DNA of 64,000 bases from Liopterus haemorrhoidalis (GCA_963971575.1 OZ020615.1:61327379-61391378); one strand, 5' to 3'; counted from the first letter of the stretch, positions 1 through 11,050 are shown. Notes: generated by a model from the sequence alone, not told the origin. Numbers and translations are program-made.

Positions 1-604
1 GCTGGAGACGGTTCTTCCAATCCTCATAGCAGTCCTGAAACTCGGATACTGAAATAGCTTTCAGCTGGTCGGTTACGGACGTTTGAATGTTTTCGAATGT
101 CCCAAAATGACGTCCCTTGAAGTAATTTTTCAATCTTGGGAAGAAAAAAAAGTCACAGGGACTCAAGTCAAGCGAATAAGGAGTCTGAGAAAGCCACAGA
201 AATGTTTTTACTGGCCAAAAACTCGTTTATTGAAATTGCTGTGTGGCAAGCAGATTTTTCTCATCCCCAATTCATTGGTCAAAATCTGATGAACGGTAGT
301 GTGAGTCAAATTCAACTCTTTTCCGATCATTCTGTCTGTAACCGACGATTTGAACGCACAAGATCTCGGATTCTGTCGACATTTTTACCGGTTCTTGAAG
401 ATGAAGGCCTTCCGCTGCGTGATTCATCTTCAATCGACTCTCTTTCTTCTGAAAATGCCTTAAACCACCAAAATACCTGGGTCCTTGACAAAACACTGTC
501 TCCGTAGGCCTGCTGAAGTTTTGCAAAAGTTTCCGTTACACGTCCCAAATGTTGCCAGATCAAACGCTATGTTGCCAGTACGGTTACTTAATTTATACAC
601 CTCG
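1..604 (-). mobile_element. Internally deleted mariner copy A, cut by window edge
   Basis: Minus-strand mariner relic. 327-563 encodes the N-terminal helix-turn-helix part of a transposase (motifs TQVFWWFKAFSE, then SRSGRPSSSRT), and about 1-165 matches the transposase C-terminus. The catalytic core between them is missing. The same structure recurs at 19727-20548 with the same internal junction, so this is a deletion derivative that spread, not two separate decays. Copy A also lacks roughly 150 bp of 5' leader that copy B keeps. The right end reads TTAATTTATACACCTCG, matching the terminus at 20548. The left end lies outside the window. Non-functional. Confidence 0.85.
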
Positions 605-1314
605 CAACTGCTTTTACATGTTAAATCCCTATATGTACCTGGTCAATTCAACATCCTATATAGTTAGATGATTTGAGCTTTACCGATATACTTACCTGTC
701 GTACAGTGATGTAAGGTAAGTTGCCTACATAACAGGCTGAGAGATTCTGATTAGAATTCTCACAGTTAGCAATTGCAATTCTCACGACCCCAAACTGTTT
801 AGACGGTGAAAAAGTGGGAATGTGAAAAGATAGAGGGGTGTGACGGCCACGTAATGATTCTAACTTTGGTTCATCCGACGAAAAAAGAATACAAGACTGT
901 CAGGAAACACGGAGAGATAAAAGAAATGTGTCTGCCGCGAACGAAAATACTTAAAAAATAAGAGAACGGGAGAAATGACAAAGGATGTTGAAAAAACGTT
1001 AAGGTTTTTTATACCACTTTCCGGAAAATGTCTAAGTGGGGCCAATCTATGATGTAACAATCTTGCTGATAGAAGTGTACGGACATATTAAACATGGGGC
1101 ACATGTTACTTCCTATCTTGTTTTGAAAATTATAAACTTTTGTCCACATTAACGACCTAATAGTGTAATGTATCACGTAAGGTAATGCTCGCTTGAAATC
1201 TACCTGTTCACAAACTTCTTATGAACAGTCCGAGGGTGCATTTTAGCAATTTTTAAGATTTGATCGAACAGCAACATGTCTGTATGCAGTTTCGTTTCAA
1301 ACTTGAAAAAACAG
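605..1314. other. No gene recognised
   Basis: AT-rich sequence with only short spurious reading frames. No repeat family or RNA gene recognised. Confidence 0.5.
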
Positions 1315-1497
1315 CTACAGACAGTGGCGAATTAAGTTGCTTAGGGGCACTGGGCGGTAAAATTAAAATGGGCCCTCTATTATATTAATTAGAATGGAAA
1401 TATTTGTATATAGGCTGAGGTAGCCCCCCCCCCCCCGCTTCGTGAGCCCCAGGTGGCCGCCCAGTCCACCCACCGCTTAATTCGCCTCTGGCTACAG
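1315..1497. mobile_element. Small fold-back element with poly-C core
   Basis: Imperfect terminal inverted repeats: CTACAGACAGTGGCGAATTAAG at the left (the last 11 bases, GCGAATTAAG-type, are exact) pairs with the complement ending GGCTACAG at 1476-1497. Between them lie GGGCAC/GGGC blocks and a run of about 13 C at 1424-1436. This looks like a non-autonomous fold-back or MITE. The superfamily is not decided, because no target duplication was identified. Confidence 0.6.
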
Positions 1498-1861
1498 TTG
1501 GATTTTTGAAAACAATCTTGAAAAGATGCTCTGAATCGAACTGCGTGTTTAAAATTGTTCGGGCCTTTTAAAAATGGTGGAAATACAGTCATAGATGGTG
1601 AAATGGCAGGTAGGCCTTAAATTTTTAAATTTCATCATGGATGGGTACCAATAGGTGAGACAGTAAATAAACACTATTATCATGGGTTTTGAAGCGTTTT
1701 TGTTAGTCAGTAAAAAAGAAATTATCTGATACTTGGAAAAATAGATCATATATTTTGCTTCATGATAACGCACCAGCTCACACTTTCCCTATAGTTCGAA
1801 GAAAAAGTGTTAAACGCGATTTTTGTATTAAATCTCGTATAATGATTAGTCTTGTCATAAA
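1498..1861. other. No gene recognised
   Basis: AT-rich intergenic or intronic sequence. Nothing recognised. Confidence 0.4.
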
Positions 1862-1863
1862 TA

Positions 1864-2078
1864 CAGAATGATCCAAAATGATTGAGGACAGTTTAAATTT
1901 CCCGGCAAGTTAAATTATTGTCATGAAAGCTTGGAGAAATATAAATACACGTAAACGAGTCGCCCTATTGTCCGCCATTATGATTTTATGAAAATCACTG
2001 CCAACTGCCAACTCGTGAAATACACTAAAATCTATGCCGGGAAATTTAAACTGTCCTTAATAATTTTGGATCACCCTG
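1864..2078. mobile_element. Tc1/mariner-type MITE, 215 bp
   Basis: Inverted repeats of about 45 bp: left CAGAATGATCCAAAATGATT and right ATTTTGGATCACCCTG, with the block AGTTTAAATTTCCCGGCA and its complement further in. A TA dinucleotide flanks each end (1862-1863 and 2079-2080), as expected for Tc1/mariner insertion. There is no coding capacity. Confidence 0.8.
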
Positions 2079-2080
2079 TA

Positions 2081-2908
2081 CTGTTTTCAAAGTTTTCAGC
2101 TAAATTCCACAAGATGCTTAAAGATATTTTAATTTTACATATTACGTAGATGTATCTTAAACAAAAAATACCAATTAGTTTTTAAAATGACCACTTCTGA
2201 TCGTTATATAGCGCTTAAGTCTCTGCGAATACTTGAAAACAGAATAACGAAAAGTTTCTTGAAAAAAATTTCAACAACCAGAATGACATAGTGTATGCTA
2301 CAAGTTCACGAAAAGCTTGTGAGAAAGCGCAGATGATCCAGAGGGCCATTACCCTGCTTCAGTTATGATTTGATATGACAGTACCACTAAATAACTAATC
2401 TGATTTAGTTACATTTTTAGTTTTTAAAAAATCAGTGGTGATATAATTTTTTTTTTAAATCACTGACTGCTTCGTTTTGAACCACGTTTTGGGTTATAAT
2501 TGCCGTATCATCTGCAAACATGGCAATTGTTGTATCAACTGAAACGGGTATGTCGTGCACAAATATATTGAATAGGACGGGGCCTAAAACTGACCCATGT
2601 GGGACTCCTGTTTTTATGTTTTTCATTTCTGAACGATTATCTAAGAGAGAAAAATGCTTTTAAGTGCCCTAATATTTACAGGGCCATTCTGAAGCGCTCC
2701 TGATGAAGGCAACAGAGGGTTATCAGTAGAAAACATTCGTAATTCTATTGACGAGTGGCCGCAGAGACTTAAGCGCTGAACAACGGCCAGAAGTGGTCAT
2801 CTTAAAATCTGTTTTTTCTTGTTTAAGAGGCATTTATGTATTATATACTAAAAGAAATTTGAAATATCTTGAAGCATCTTGTGAAATTCCACTGAAAACT
2901 TTGTAATA
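2081..2908. mobile_element. Long-TIR DNA element enclosing a LINE fragment
   Basis: About 160 bp at the left (2081-2240, with CACAAGATGCTT and GCGCTTAAGTCTCTGCG) is repeated inverted at 2745-2908. The same terminal sequence recurs at 45232-45430 next to a decayed Tc1/mariner-superfamily transposase, so the termini probably belong to that group. The interior (2241-2744) does not encode a transposase. It carries a reverse-transcriptase fragment instead, implying a LINE insertion or capture. Confidence 0.65.
2432..2626 (-). pseudogene. Reverse-transcriptase fragment (Jockey-like LINE)
   Basis: The frame contains GVPHGSVLGPVLFNIFVHDI followed by FADDTAI. These are RT block 4 (PQGS..GP.LF) and the catalytic F-A-D-D of non-LTR retrotransposons. 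Only about 64 residues are open, with no 5' or 3' LINE sequence either side. It is a dead fragment inside the long-TIR element. The Jockey assignment is by motif style only. Confidence 0.8.
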
Positions 2909-3419
2909 GAATTTATGGTATGACTATAGGCATTGAAAACCTAGGTCAATTTCACTCTCATAAATGAAGAAATATAAAATATATCATGCTGTGCATAGAA
3001 ACCTTCTAATAAGACAAATAGATAAATGCAAAAACATAATGAAAGGCAAATTAGTGCAAATTTGATATTTCTTACAAAAGTTTCACATAACCTTTCACAT
3101 AATAACAACTTATTGATAAATATAGCATATTATTGCGTAAAATTACTGTTTTATCTGTTATTTGAAACTTAATTGACAGTTAAATTATAACTTTTATTAT
3201 TGAAATTGGCTTATTAGCATATTTATTGAAATAATATACTATTCGTTAAATTGAATTTATATAAATCAACAAGTCTGCCGATACAAAAACATTACATTAA
3301 ATAATTATTTTTAATTATTAATAAACACTATGCATTCATAGTAATTTTTTATTGTTAATTTTTTTAATTTTAATGGATGTAATTAAAATAATTGTAAAAT
3401 ATTCCAAGCTATTTAAATA
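2909..3419. other. Extremely AT-rich stretch
   Basis: No gene. Very few G or C bases, with many TAATTATT-type runs. Confidence 0.5.
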
Positions 3420-4860
3420 GTATGAATAATTTACATTATTTGAGAAAATTGTGAATTTAAAAAAACACAACTCAAAAACGGTTAGAGAGAGCGACTTGCG
3501 GTTAGAATTTCTGGATCCCTCGTAGTTTATTTAGTCTAAAAAAAAAAAAAAATAAAAGGTTAAATCATTTGACACGTTTTGAGACTACGACAGTTTTTTT
3601 AATGACATAATTTACATTATTTGTGAAAATTGTGAATTAAAAAAAGCATAACTCAAAAACGGTTCAAAATAGCGAACTGTGGTTAAAATTTTTGGTTTCT
3701 GCGTAGTTTATATAGTCTGAAAAAAAATTAAGGGTTTTAATCGTTAAAAGTTTTTTGAGATTACGACAATTTTTTTAATAGTACAATTTACTTTATTTGT
3801 GAAGATTGTGAATTTAAAAAAATCACAACTCAAAAACGGTTAGAGATAGCGACCTGTGGTTAGAATTTTTGGATTCTTGGTAGTCTATTTAGTCTAAAAA
3901 AAAATTGAGGCCTTATTCATTTTCCGAATTTTAAAATTATGACAAATTTTAATATGGCGTGATTTATAGAAATTTTCATCTTCGCATGGACGTATCTCAA
4001 AAACGAAAAGCGATAAAGACCTGCGGTTGAAATTTTTGAAATCTTGAGGTCCTAATTGACTTGTAGTCATATTTTGGAACAAAAAAATTTTTTGAAAATT
4101 TTTCATTATTTTTTAAATTTTTAGAAAATTTTGATAAATCGTAACTAAAAAATGGTTAAGGAAAGAAATCTGCGGTTTAGATTTTTTAAATTCTTCTACA
4201 TTGCTTAAATCTAGAAAAAAATTGGTTTTTTTAATAAACCTATTATTAAGTTTTGTATGGGTAGTAATCCAAAACCCTTGAAAATGGCCAAAAATCTAAA
4301 AAATCGTAAGGGGTAGACCTTAAAAAAATCGTGATTTTGAAGCAAAAAATTTTTGGCTTAGTTTTTATTGAAAATTGGTACAAATATGTATTTTTGGTCA
4401 TAGATCAAGAAAATTTGGTCCATTTTGAAGTTTGGGCAAAAGTTTTGGAGTTATGGGCAAAAAACTGATCCAAAATGGCTCTAACTCAAAAACTAAGAAA
4501 GCATGATTTTTTAAAATATTTTTTTCATAATTCTCATACAAAAATTAGCTTAAAACTATATTTTGGCTAAAAACGGAGTCAAAAAAAATTTGACCAAAAT
4601 TTCAAAATTTTAGGGAAATTATTATTTTTTTGTAATTGGTTTGATAATTAGTATACTTATACATTTTTGTCATTAGATCACAAATATATGGTGACTTTTG
4701 CGTTAAGGTCTAAAATTTTGACATTTTGGACAAAAAATGTAAAAAAAGACAGTCCACTATAAGGCTCAGAGCCGATGAAATGTGTTCCTGCCCACTTTTG
4801 TAAATAAACTAATACTTACTCTTTATCTATCATTTGTATTAATAAAATTGAAGCTATATC
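3420..4860 (+). repeat. AT-rich repeat family with internal ~180 bp tandem units
   Basis: Three imperfect tandem units (about 3422, 3605 and 3780) share AACTCAAAAACGGTTAGAGA, then GCGAC, GGTTAGAATTT and TAGTTTATTTAGTCT. Diverged relatives of the unit continue to about 4200, followed by a non-tandem part ending near CAGAGCCGATGAAATGTG. An inverted copy lies at 47510-49110, a partial copy at 43190-43945, and a short piece inside the homeobox intron (60770-61010). No coding capacity. Class unknown. Confidence 0.75.
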
Positions 4861-4939
4861 AGTTTTTTTTTTATTGTTTTGACAAAATAATTTTAATAAA
4901 CTGATAAATAAAAGAGAACCTGCGTTTATGTACAAATTT

Positions 4940-5330
4940 CGCCCAGTCTTTTTTGTTTTTTGTTTCTTTTAGCTTCTATAATTGTTTTTCCTCTTCTCTC
5001 TAGTATCCCTTTTACTGTTCTGTCCCATATATTTCTTGGTCTTCCAATTCTTTGCTTTCTGTACGTTCTGGTCTCCCAGATCTGCTTCACTTGTCTTGTG
5101 TCTTACAGTCTTTGCATGTGTCCCTACCAGGCCAGTTGTCTGTTTTCTATAAATTGTTTTATTGGTTCTATATTAAGTTCTTTCCTTATATCTGTATTTC
5201 TGATTTTATAAATCTTATTCACACCCTTTACTCTTCTTAAATACATCTCCAAATTATGCACATCGCTTGTATTTTACTCCTTTCTCTTCTTGAAAGCGTC
5301 CAGGTCTCACAGTCAAAAGTCAGTACCTAT
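4940..5330 (-). pseudogene. LINE ORF2 C-terminal relic
   Basis: Read on the minus strand it gives NIEPIKQFIENRQLAW, then GHMQRL, then GRPRNIWDRTVKG and RGKTIIEAK. This is the GH..RM ... GRPR..W tail found downstream of the RT domain in many insect non-LTR elements. Stops interrupt the frame, so it is a 5'-truncated dead copy. Confidence 0.7.
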
Positions 5331-5728
5331 GTACTGTCAGTAGTATATATGTGTTACTTATAAGGTTGAAATATCTTATTTCGCATTTACTTAGCAGCAT
5401 AAATGAATATGAGAAAAAAACTATTTCTCTTTGTTTAATATTATGTCTGCACAATAGTCTTTGTTTTCGGAGCTTTCGCTTCCTGATCTTTGACCAAATG
5501 TGTAGTTTCTTGTAGTATGTGGTTGACTTATAGCTTCAGTTGGTCGACCCAGGATTTGAGATATCTGCCTCGATCGACGTCTATCTACTATCCCTTACAT
5601 GATTTACCTTCCAATGTCGCATTCTCTTCTGGATATATGATAACTTATAATTAAAAATATCAGAAAATATTTTAGTGAAATACTTTTAACAAAGTACTGT
5701 TATAATAAAAAGCATTTATCTTAAATTA
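5331..5728. other. No gene recognised
   Basis: Part may be further decayed LINE sequence continuous with the relic to the left. No motif is clear. Confidence 0.35.
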
Positions 5729-5730
5729 TA

Positions 5731-7019
5731 CAAGGTGTCTGAAAAGAAATTTTATATTTATTTAGCTTACTGCGTGAACGCAACGTATCCGAGGGGCGCG
5801 GGGGTTATGTCAATCGGTAGCCTGGCTCTTGGGAATTAAGTCGCTATGGAGCGTTTCTCGGGAGCAGACCGCGCGTTATGCGTGCGAGAGTTTTACAAAA
5901 ACGGTGATTCGGTGACTGTAGCGCGTAGAAAATTCTGCAGTATTCGAAGTTGCTTTTTTCGTCACTTAAATGATGCGCCAAGCATTCCTCTCATTCGACA
6001 TTGGGTTAAAAAGTTTGAAGAGACTGGTACAACGCTGGATAAATCAAAATCCGGGCGACCTAGGTCATCAAGAACGGTAGAAAACGTGGAGAATGTTAAT
6101 CAGTCTGTTCGTGACGACCCGAACCTTTCAATTCGGAAGCGCGCAAGTGCTTTAAATGTGCATAGATCATCATTACATCGCACTATGCACAAAGACCTAA
6201 AGCTGCACCCCTACAAAATTCAATTGGTGCAAGAATTAAAGCCCCAAGATGCCAGTCAGAGGCTTAATTTCAACGTTTACCAACATTTTGTTTTCGGATG
6301 AAGCTCATTTTCATCTTAATGGTCACGTAAATAAGCAGAACTGCCGCTACTGGAGTGCAACGAATCCGAAACGCAAACATCAGACACCCCTACATTCGCC
6401 TAAAGTGACCGTATGGGCTGCGATGTCGGCGCGAGGAATTATCGGCCCTTACTTTTTTGAAGATGAAAGGGGGCGTGCAGTTACAGTGAATTCAGAGCGT
6501 TATGTGGAGATGTTAGACAACTTCTTGGTACCTGAACTGCAAAACTTTCCTGGCTATAACCAAAGAACATGGTTCCAACAGGACGGAGCAACTTCACACA
6601 CGTCCAATATGTCTCTGCCACGTGTTATGAAATTTTCTCAGGCAAATTGATCTCCCGGAGAGGTGACATAAATTGGCCTCCACGCAGTCCAGATTTAACC
6701 CCTATGGACTTTTTCCTATGGGGTTATCTTAAATTTAAAGTTTACGCCAATAAACCGACTTCACTGGCGCATTTGAAAGAAAATATCCGTCACGAAATGG
6801 CAGCCATCCCTGAGTCCACCTGCCGAGACGTCATAAGTAATTTTACTGTTCGATTAAATGAGTGCCGAGAACGCGAGGGTCTACATTTAGACGATATTAT
6901 TTTTAAGATATAAATCCCCAAAAAGTGTATTTTAATAATTAATAAACATTTTTTCTATATACGGTTTACTTTTTATTTAATCGATCCACTAAATATAAAA
7001 TTTCTTTTGAGACACCTTG
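5731..7019 (+). mobile_element. Full-length mariner-like element (DD41D, rosa-like)
   Basis: A 1289 bp element with both ends present. Inverted repeats begin CAAGGTGTCTGAAAAGAAAT at the left and end with the complement TTTCTTTTGAGACACCTTG at the right, flanked by TA on each side (5729-5730, 7020-7021). Length and ends fit mariner. A solitary 5' piece of the same family is at 21800-22066 in inverted orientation. Confidence 0.9.
5846..6913 (+). pseudogene. Mariner transposase, two frameshifts
   Basis: The reading starts MERFSGADRALCVREFYKNG and carries the N-terminal HTH with the linker SGRPRSSRTVENV. The catalytic motifs FSDEAHFHLNG (first D), WFQQDGATSHT (second D) and RSPDLTPMDFFLWGYLK (third D) are all present. 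By my count 41 residues separate the second and third D, which fits the DD41D (rosa) lineage rather than classic DD34D mariner. It is broken by a frameshift near 6260-6290, between the HTH half and the first D, and another near 6615-6630, just after the second D. A short insertion at 5950-5970 is absent from the copy near 21850. The three frames together cover almost the whole protein and end at the 6911-6913 stop. Inactive, but fairly recent. Confidence 0.88.
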
Positions 7020-7021
7020 TA

Positions 7022-7444
7022 TTTACTTTATTTTAACATAAATTCACAATTTTCATGATTAAATAGTTGGTCCAATTTCATTAAAACGAGGCTCGTATAT
7101 CTTAAATTCTTTGCTTCCAAATGTTGTTTTATATATTATTTGTTCTGTTCATATCCCATCCATTGTTTTAAATCTTGCGTGACGATACTACTTGTGTGTC
7201 CAAGTTCCCATTATTTGTCAAGCCAATGAGAACACGTGTACCCTATAAACAACAGAGGGAACCATACACGAAAAATACAACAGGGAAAAACGTATTGTTT
7301 CCTTCAAAATTCACCCTTCATGACATCAATAAAACTACAAATCTTTTGTTTCTTTATAGTCCTATGAAAATAATAATAATTAATAATTAAAAATAATTTT
7401 AATATTTCAGTTATACGAAAGTAGGTAACATTCCTAAATCTCTG
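7022..7444. other. No gene recognised
   Basis: AT-rich. Only short spurious frames. Confidence 0.4.
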
Positions 7445-7446
7445 TA

Positions 7447-8236
7447 CACTCATACCTCGCTTTACGGCCTAGATACGCTCTGGGAAAGTTGGCCGTAAAG
7501 CGAAAATCCGTATAACGAATCATTTATTTTGATATAAAAATTCAATAGTATCGGTTCCAATTTTTTATAAAATAACGTAGTTTTTAGTTTAAAATGCATT
7601 TTTTCTTTATATGTATTTAATTTAAAAATGCTTACATATAAAATAAAAATACATAACAAGTACATATAATAATAAACTGAAACTAAAAAACTATACTATC
7701 ATCATCACTTTTCGCTGTTGTGGAGTGACCTGGTTTAAAAAATTTGTCCAAAGTTGTTTGTCTTGCCTTGCTTTCTGCTTCTTTTTGCATTTCTTTATGA
7801 CAGCTAATGGTTGAGTTAGGCTGTTTATTCCTTGTTCGAAATAAGAAAGCGCATTCGACAATTTCTTTGATGTTAGGTGTTTGCGTACAGCAGGTTCTGG
7901 CTCCTCATCAATTGCTCCTTCTGCTTCTAACTGGATCAGTTTCTCCTGTGAAAGGGGTTCTCTATCAGCATCTAGTAAATCAAGCACATCACCTTCTTCA
8001 AAATCCTCAAAACCAAGATCATTTGATAGGTTCAATATGGTTTGTCGAATTTCAGAAAGAGAAGCAACTTCAGGATCATTAGTTTTTATGCATTCTGGCC
8101 ATATTTTTTCACATTTTTTATTTTTTTGCCATTTAACGAAACATTTTGTGCCGTAAATCGAAAAAGTGCCATAGTTAAAGAAGGCCGTTATAGCGAAAAA
8201 CCGTATAAAGAGCGGCCGTATAACAAGGTATGAGTG
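7447..8236 (-). mobile_element. Internally deleted Tigger/pogo-like element
   Basis: A 790 bp element bounded by CACTCATACCTCG and its near complement AAGGTATGAGTG, with TA on both sides (7445-7446, 8237-8238). Inside the TIRs are further inverted blocks built on GGCCGTA / CGTATAA. It encodes only the transposase C-terminus, so the catalytic domain is deleted. Confidence 0.82.
7691..8150 (-). pseudogene. Pogo/Tigger transposase C-terminal fragment
   Basis: The minus frame has CEKIWPECI, then a spacer, then LSNDLGFEDFEEGDVLDLL and SQEKLIQLEAEGAIDEE. The W-P-x-C followed by an acidic G-x-x-x-x-E-x-D-V-x-x-L block and L-x-x-E-E-L-like repeats is the usual C-terminal tail of Tigger/jerky-type transposases. 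The CENP-B-like DNA-binding and DDE domains are absent, so it cannot act alone. Confidence 0.75.
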
Positions 8237-8238
8237 TA

Positions 8239-8640
8239 TTATACGTAATAAAAACCACCAATACACTTTAATACCTCTTCAGATTTATTGTAACAAATCC
8301 AGAAATAATAAATGCAAATTAAATTATAAAATTGGAATGAAGCGAGAGTGTAAGCCCCGCATCGCTGGATTACTGGAGTTACCGGAGTGCCCGGAGCATG
8401 GTACGGAACAGAGACTCGTGTGCAACCGGACCGGACTGTGGGTGACGACATAAATACTCTCCAGAGTGGCACTGTCAACGCGGCTATGACACAGATTGCC
8501 AGATTATGTGTGTAGAACATTTAAATTTGTGCTTCTACCACTAAAATGAAAAGTAATCTCTAAGCTATTGCAAAACAAAAATTTTTTTTTCCTTTAGTTT
8601 CTTTATTTTTTTCTCTAATTGTTGAAACTAAACCAGAAAC
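8239..8640. other. GC-richer island, no gene
   Basis: 8340-8500 is clearly richer in G and C than its surroundings, with repeated CCGGAG (TTACCGGAGTGCCCGGAG). No ORF or RNA gene is convincing. It could be host single-copy sequence. Confidence 0.4.
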
Positions 8641-8709
8641 TAAAGAAAAATGTTAAAATTTATTAAATCGAAAAGGAATAAGTTTTTCATCATGCACGGT
8701 TGTGAAAAA

Positions 8710-10126
8710 ATGGATATTACTAGTGAAGGTTTTCGTTGGATGATTTTTTACGATTTTAGTAAAGGCCTAACTCAACAACAATGCATAGATTCGCTTCACT
8801 CAACTTTTGGTAATGAAGCACCATCAGAAAAGACTGTTTACAATTGGTTTGCAGAATTTCGTCGTGGTCGTGCGTCCGTCAGTGATGAATCTCGTGAAGG
8901 TCGACCAAAATCGGTTGTGATTCAAAAAAACATCGATACTGTGCACAAAATGATTGAAGAACATCAGCAAGTGACTTATCCTGAGATAGAGGCATTCTTT
9001 GGCATATCGCTGCAATACATTAGATTTTACATGAACATTTAGCTGTGAAAAAGATGTTGGATTCCGCATAATTTGATCGAAGCTCAAAAAAGCCTCGTGT
9101 TGATTTGTGTACGGAAATGCTAAAAAAATTCAACCTGGGTACTACAAAATCCGTAGACAACATCGTTATAGGTGATGAAACTTGGATTTATTCATATGGA
9201 CCGGAAACTAAGCAGCAATCCACTAGGTCTTCCAAGATGAACCGAAACCCACAAAAGTTGTTCGTTCACGAAGCACTTCAAGAAAATGCTTGTTTCTTCG
9301 GTTGTACTGGAAATGTCGCAACCTTTAGAAGATCGGAGAACAGTTAATGCTAAATGGTATACAATTTGTTTGCCAGAAGTCATCGACAAAATCAGGAAAA
9401 ACAACCAAAAACGTCGCATCATTCTTTATCATGCAAGCTCCCACACAGCACGTCAAACAATTATTTGAAGGAGAAAAACATCGAATTAATGTCTCATTGC
9501 CCGCATTCACCTGATTTATCCCCTAACGACTTTTTTTTCTCTCCAGTTTCAAACAAAAAATGCGTGGACAGCGATTTTCATCACTTCAAGAAACTGTTGA
9601 ATCCTTCGAAAACAATGGGCGCGTTCAGCGCCTAAACCGTTGAGTCTAAACGTAAACGTACGTTGATTAAACAATTTGGTGAATGTCTGAACGGTTACCG
9701 GTTAGTTTCAACGCGAGTGTTTAACAGTTTGAGTACATACCCTTAAAAAATATTTAGAGATGGATCCATTACTAATAGATAAAAACCATTTTATACTGTC
9801 ACGTTCTCAAGTGGCAGAATTAATCAATTTGTTAGCTCCAGTGCTATTTAACCTATATCTTGTATAAATTTCCTGCTAAAAATTTAGGTTAGGTATACAA
9901 GTCAACATAACTAAACGTAAAATTTTTACGTTGAGATGTTTAGTAAACTGTTGACTGTCAACGGTAACGTTCAGAAGGTAACCGTAGTGAACGTACTAAA
10001 CTGTTTAGGCCGCTGAACGCGCCCAATGTTTTTGAGTGCTTCAGATAGGAAAAATTGTTTCGAGGATTTGTTAGAACGCATACAAAAGTGTATAAATCTT
10101 AAAGGCGAATATTTTGCAAAGCAATA
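8710..10126 (+). pseudogene. Mariner transposase, broken; second catalytic Asp lost
   Basis: Starts MDITSEGFRWMIFYDFSKGL. The paired HTH region (KTVYNWFAEFRRGR, REGRPKSV) is followed by a decayed middle, then IGDETWIYSY (first D, about 9168), a frameshift, ILYHASSHTARQ (about 9421) and SPDLSPNDFF (third D, about 9510). The family normally reads HDNA at the second site. Here the D and N codons are missing, as from a 6 bp in-frame deletion. After the insertion the last residues are CINLKGEYF. At least three frameshifts plus the insertion make this a clear pseudogene. Confidence 0.87.
9617..10024. mobile_element. MITE inserted in mariner (Harbinger-like)
   Basis: 408 bp with ends GGGCGCGTTCAGCG and the complement CGCTGAACGCGCCC; a second inverted block reads CCTAAAC/GTTTAGG. 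A 3 bp duplication AAT (9614-9616, 10025-10027) flanks it, and removing it restores the mariner reading across ACAATGTTTTT. A GGG start with a 3 bp duplication is suggestive of PIF/Harbinger, although AAT is not the usual TWA. No ORF. Confidence 0.75.
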
Positions 10127-10254
10127 AAACAGTTTGTTCCAAACAAAAAAAAATCCTTTCTTAGTTTTTGTAAAAACTTAAAAGGTAGCCCTCGTAGAAG
10201 TAAAGTCTTTGGTAGTTATTTGAAATATATACAAAATTTCACCTTTATAGTCTT

Positions 10255-10370
10255 TCTTCTAAGGCAATTAACCAGGACAATACTCATTTTTCATGATGAA
10301 AATTCCATGACTGAACAATATTTGAACCCGAGACCTTAGCAACGTAGGGCACGTGTGTTATAGGGAAATC
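10255..10370 (-). mobile_element. tRNA-derived SINE-like repeat
   Basis: Read on the minus strand it contains a pol III box-B-like GGTCTCGGGTTCAAAT followed by CATGGAATTTTCATCATGAA. The same unit is at 21185-21310 (+) and 58255-58395 (-), where box B is a perfect GGTTCGAATCC. A box-A-like sequence is weaker here, and the unit abuts the element at 10372. Confidence 0.6.
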
Positions 10371-10371
10371 G

Positions 10372-11050
10372 GCGAAACAGTGCAGTTGCGTCATTTGAAA
10401 CGTCACAAAAAAATGCAACGTCAGGTTTAGTACGTTTAAATTCATCTATTTAACGAATTTAATATTTGTACGCTGTCACTTGTATCGAAATTAAATGAAA
10501 ATATAAGAAAAAGAACAGAATAGAAACAAATAAACTATTCTAATAGGCAAAATAGTCCTAGAAAAGGCTGATGTGATGCAAAAATATGATCAAAGAAAAG
10601 AAAATAAAAATAAGTTGAATATAACCTTAAAACTATGCAGTACAAACAAAATCAAATGAGAAAATCTATAAGAAAATATATAACTAAATACAAAACTGCT
10701 AAATAAACAACAAATTAAATAAAAAAGGTTTTTAGAAATTACTATAAGTTAGATATTTGAACACAAGTCAATATCAAAACACAAAAGACGTATTATTAAA
10801 TGACAAATGTAAACATCGTTCTATTCAGAGATACCAATACAAATGTCCCTATATTGTAACTCTTTTAAAATTTGTAAATCTTCAAAATGACTAACACAAA
10901 CTAAATATGACTTTTAGTAAAATAAAAGAGTAAAGAGCAATCAATATTAGTCTATAATTCACATGCAAAAAAAATTGATATAGTTATTTTTTCGCCATTA
11001 AGTTTGTCATTGAAGTTATGACGCAAAATGACGAACTGCGCTGTTTCAGC
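10372..11050. mobile_element. Non-autonomous DNA element, ~680 bp
   Basis: Ends are inverted: GCGAAACAGTGCAGTTGCGT at the left and CTGCGCTGTTTCAGC at the right, with GTCATT/AATGAC-type blocks just inside. The AT-rich interior has no ORF. Immediately right of it (about 11060-11082, minus strand) is TAGCGTAGTGGTAAAG, a good pol III box A, so it may have split a tRNA-derived sequence. Confidence 0.6.

Larger units (their letters stand above)
8650..10140 (+). mobile_element. Mariner element (mauritiana-like), interrupted
   Basis: Transposase-bearing mariner split by a 408 bp insertion (9617-10024). The right part resumes at 10028 and runs to the transposase stop at 10124-10126. I could not recognise terminal inverted repeats, so the outer limits are approximate and one or both ends may be lost. 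Confidence 0.75.

Noticed and set aside
4960..5240. Hydrophobic + strand frames (possible membrane protein)
   Set aside because: They are antisense to a LINE ORF2 tail on the minus strand.
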